From Sedimentisphaerales bacterium (lineage in GTDB: Bacteria > Planctomycetota > Phycisphaerae > Sedimentisphaerales > Anaerobacaceae): a stretch of DNA of 7,290 bases. The first letter of the stretch is position 1; every line of letters starts with the position of its first letter. Of the stretch, positions 5,559-7,290 are shown in pieces. Location: positions 1-7,290 of the forward strand of contig JAFGTU010000282.1 of assembly GCA_016933985.1 (NCBI GenBank). Direction: 5' to 3'. The notes under the pieces were generated by a model, which saw only the letters and a program-made list of their open reading frames with translations, made no database searches and was not told the origin of the DNA. The translations under genes were made by a program, and so were the position numbers.

Positions 5559-6023
5559 CTATAATCGGCGCGGTGTCTTGAAACGTGCATCCAGCTTGAA
5601 GAGTCGTGTCACCGGCAGATTCAGGACCGCCCATACTTCCAGCAATAGGGCGGAGCGGATCTCCTCCAAAATGATTGCGATACGCTCGCTATTGGCTGCA
5701 ATAACGGTGAACCATATGTTGAATTGGTCGTTTCGCAGATAGCTGTGCGTTACCTCCGGGTATCTGCCGACGACCTGTGCCGCCTCGTCCACACGGTTGG
5801 CGGGAACGCTGATTGCCGCTAAGGTGCTCGAATAGCCGAGCTTCAGCGAGTCAAGACTCGCTCCCATTCGGCGAATTACGCCTTCCTCCAGAAGCGCCCT
5901 CACCCTCTGCCAAAGCTCGTCGCCGGAAATATTCAGTCTTTCGGCAATGACCTCGTATGGCCTCTCGCGCAGCGGAAATTCATCCTGCAACGCATCGAGA
6001 ATGCGATAATCCAGTTCGTCCAT
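5559..6023 (-). CDS. Siroheme decarboxylase AhbA/AhbB-like protein (Lrp/AsnC fold)
   Basis: Members of this family (AhbA/AhbB, NirD/L/G/H) remove the acetate carboxyls of siroheme to give didecarboxysiroheme, in the alternative heme pathway of sulfate reducers and archaea or in heme d1 synthesis. The 154 residues hold an N-terminal winged-helix part (LDALQDEFPLRERPYEVIAERL, then VRALLEEGVIRRMGASLDS, about 5-60). An Lrp-like ferredoxin-fold domain follows, with VPANRVDEAAQVVGRYPEVTHSYLR and FNIWFTVIA (about 73-109), and LNLPVTRLFKLDARF near the end. The LPxTRxFK ending leans to AhbA rather than AhbB. The segment before NIWFT reads RNDQ, where I recall an R-x-H-x-Y-N pattern in the family. The partner subunit is not in the window. 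It lies 99 bases behind the aminopeptidase gene and converges with the activator gene. A plain Lrp/AsnC regulator is the alternative. Confidence 0.75.
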   Translation of the reverse strand: MDELDYRILDALQDEFPLRERPYEVIAERLNISGDELWQRVRALLEEGVIRRMGASLDSLKLGYSSTLAAISVPANRVDEAAQVVGRYPEVTHSYLRNDQFNIWFTVIAANSERIAIILEEIRSALLLEVWAVLNLPVTRLFKLDARFKTPRRL

Positions 6024-6122
6024 ACTGCTTTATCCACTTTCAGCGGAGTTTTTTCGACGCTGCAGAGCTGCCGGCCCGATCTCGCGGCTTTTGTTCGTGT
6101 AACCGCAAAGGGCCACGGGGGC

Positions 6123-7290
6123 TCAGCGTCCTGCGGACCTCCGGGCCATATTCATCAGATATGTGCTGAGCAGGCGGACTCCGAACCCCGTCGAGCCTTC
6201 GCCGGACGATTCGGTCGGCTTGGTGAATATGTCCGTCCCGGCGATATCAAGGTGCGCCCAGGCAGTATTTCCGACGAACTGTCCGAGGAATGCCGCGGCC
6301 GTGCAGGCGCCGCCCCACTTGCCGCCGATATTTCGCAAATCCGCAATCTTGCTCTTCATCTCCTTTGCATACTCATCGCCGCTGGGCATGTGCCAGACCT
6401 TCTCGCCGGAATCATCCGACGCTTCCTGCAAATGCTCTATCAGCTTATCGTCGTTGCCGAACAGCCCGGCCTTGTAATTGCCCAGCGCAACCATGCACGC
6501 CCCCGTCAGCGTTGCCATATCGATAATAACGTTGCACTTCTGTTTAACCGCCCACGCCAATCCGTCGCAGAGTATCATCCTGCCCTCGGCGTCGGTATTG
6601 AGCACCTCGACCGTCTTGCCGCTGTACGTCGTGACAATATCGCCCGGCCTATAGCTCGATCCGCCCGGCATATTCTCCGCCGACGGCACTATCCCATAGA
6701 CATTCAAAGGGAGCTTCAACTGCGCAATGGCCCGAATGGTCGCCAGGACCGCTATTCCGCCGGACTTATCCAGCTTCATCTGGTCCATGTCCGACGCCGG
6801 TTTGATACTGATGCCGCCCGAATCGAACGTTATTGCCTTTCCCACAAGCCCGACCGTCGGTTTTCCCGCCGCCCTCGGACCGCCGTTGTACTTCAGGACA
6901 ATAAACCTCGGCCCGCTCTTAGACCCCGACCCAACGGCAAGCACGCCGCCCATCCCCTTGGCCTTCAACTGCCTCTCGTCGAAGACGGTGCAGGTGACAT
7001 TCCTCAACCTTCGAGCCAGCTTCCTGGCCTCCATTGCCAGCGCGGCCGGATCAATTACGTTGCCGGGCCGATTCGCCAAGGTCCTGGCATAGCTCTGAGC
7101 CCCGCCCAGCACAACGCCGTCGGCGAGGCCCTTGCCGAGCTTTTTTATCTTTTCCGAATCCGAATCAATAACCGTAACCTTCAACGACTTCAATCGACCG
7201 TTCTCGCCGCCGGTAACATACTCATCATACCGGTAGCTGCCGAAGTAAGCCCCCTCGCCAAAGACCCTGCCGACGGCCTCCGGGTCGAAC
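6123..7290 (-). CDS. pepA: Leucyl aminopeptidase (M17 family), N-terminus cut by window edge
   Basis: Two-metal cytosolic hexameric exopeptidase that removes N-terminal residues from peptides. The frame is open from 7289 to the TGA at 6125-6123, 388 residues. The part before 7193 (FDPEAV...EGAYFGSYRYDEY) matches the family's EGA-x-x-GSY-x-Y-D-x-Y segment, so the gene continues past the right edge and the TTG at 7193 is not the start. All active-site residues are present at constant offset from E. coli PepA: the GKAITFDSGGISIKP block (Lys270, Asp275 and Lys282 equivalents), MKLDKSGG (Asp293) and the NTDAEGR signature (Asp352, Glu354, Arg356). The C-terminus has the usual AWAHLDIAGT and GSTGFGVRLL. 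About 120 N-terminal residues are missing from view. It is probably a housekeeping gene, possibly cotranscribed with the gene 99 bases downstream. Confidence 0.95.
   Translation of the reverse strand, partial: FDPEAVGRVFGEGAYFGSYRYDEYVTGGENGRLKSLKVTVIDSDSEKIKKLGKGLADGVVLGGAQSYARTLANRPGNVIDPAALAMEARKLARRLRNVTCTVFDERQLKAKGMGGVLAVGSGSKSGPRFIVLKYNGGPRAAGKPTVGLVGKAITFDSGGISIKPASDMDQMKLDKSGGIAVLATIRAIAQLKLPLNVYGIVPSAENMPGGSSYRPGDIVTTYSGKTVEVLNTDAEGRMILCDGLAWAVKQKCNVIIDMATLTGACMVALGNYKAGLFGNDDKLIEHLQEASDDSGEKVWHMPSGDEYAKEMKSKIADLRNIGGKWGGACTAAAFLGQFVGNTAWAHLDIAGTDIFTKPTESSGEGSTGFGVRLLSTYLMNMARRSAGR

Noticed and set aside
7191..7193. TTG start for the aminopeptidase at 7193
   Set aside because: The frame stays open to the window edge and the upstream residues match the family, so the gene is simply truncated by the window.
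1..7290. CRISPR arrays, tRNA or rRNA genes, insertion sequences
   Set aside because: No regularly spaced repeats, cloverleaf-like segments, transposase frames or terminal repeats were seen.

Overview
The window looks like a chromosomal nitrogen-assimilation locus from an anaerobic or facultative Gram-negative-type bacterium. Evidence for this is an outer-membrane beta-barrel protein with a signal peptide, sigma-54 promoters, and a siroheme-decarboxylase-like gene of the alternative heme pathway. Gene content and the style of the proteins fit Planctomycetota (Phycisphaerae-like) or a former deltaproteobacterial group. That placement is inference and cannot be settled from the sequence alone.

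Left half, all on the minus strand. Read in the direction of transcription, a three-gene operon runs porin-like protein (3456-2689), AmtB ammonium channel (2670-1294), P-II signal protein (1268-927), with gaps of 18 and 25 bases. After a 403-base gap comes the 5' end of type I glutamine synthetase (523 to the window edge). Both transcription units have a near-perfect -24/-12 sigma-54 promoter: 3553-3568 for the porin-amtB-glnB operon and 655-670 for glnA.

Centre. A 532-residue NifA-type sigma-54 activator (3898-5496, plus strand) is transcribed divergently from the operon. It has a GAF domain, a GAFTGA-containing AAA+ domain and a Fis-type helix-turn-helix, and is preceded by a clear sigma-70-type promoter (TTGACA, 17 bases, TATTAT). 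The simplest reading is that this activator, answering to P-II or 2-oxoglutarate, switches on ammonium uptake and glutamine synthesis under nitrogen limitation, the job NtrC does elsewhere. A candidate enhancer (GACA, 8-9 bases, TGTC) lies about 115 and 150 bases upstream of the two sigma-54 start sites. No canonical NifA site (TGT-N10-ACA) was found.

Right end, minus strand. A siroheme decarboxylase AhbA/AhbB-like (Lrp/AsnC fold) gene (6023-5559) converges on the activator. It lies 99 bases downstream of a leucyl aminopeptidase gene (7289-6123) that is cut by the window edge. These two look like ordinary housekeeping genes unrelated to the nitrogen module.

The points most worth following are the P-II protein with Phe instead of the modifiable Tyr51, the NifA-type activator wired to amtB/glnB/glnA rather than visible nif genes, the shared enhancer-like motif, a porin as first gene of an ammonium operon, and a strong conserved-looking hairpin between glnB and glnA.
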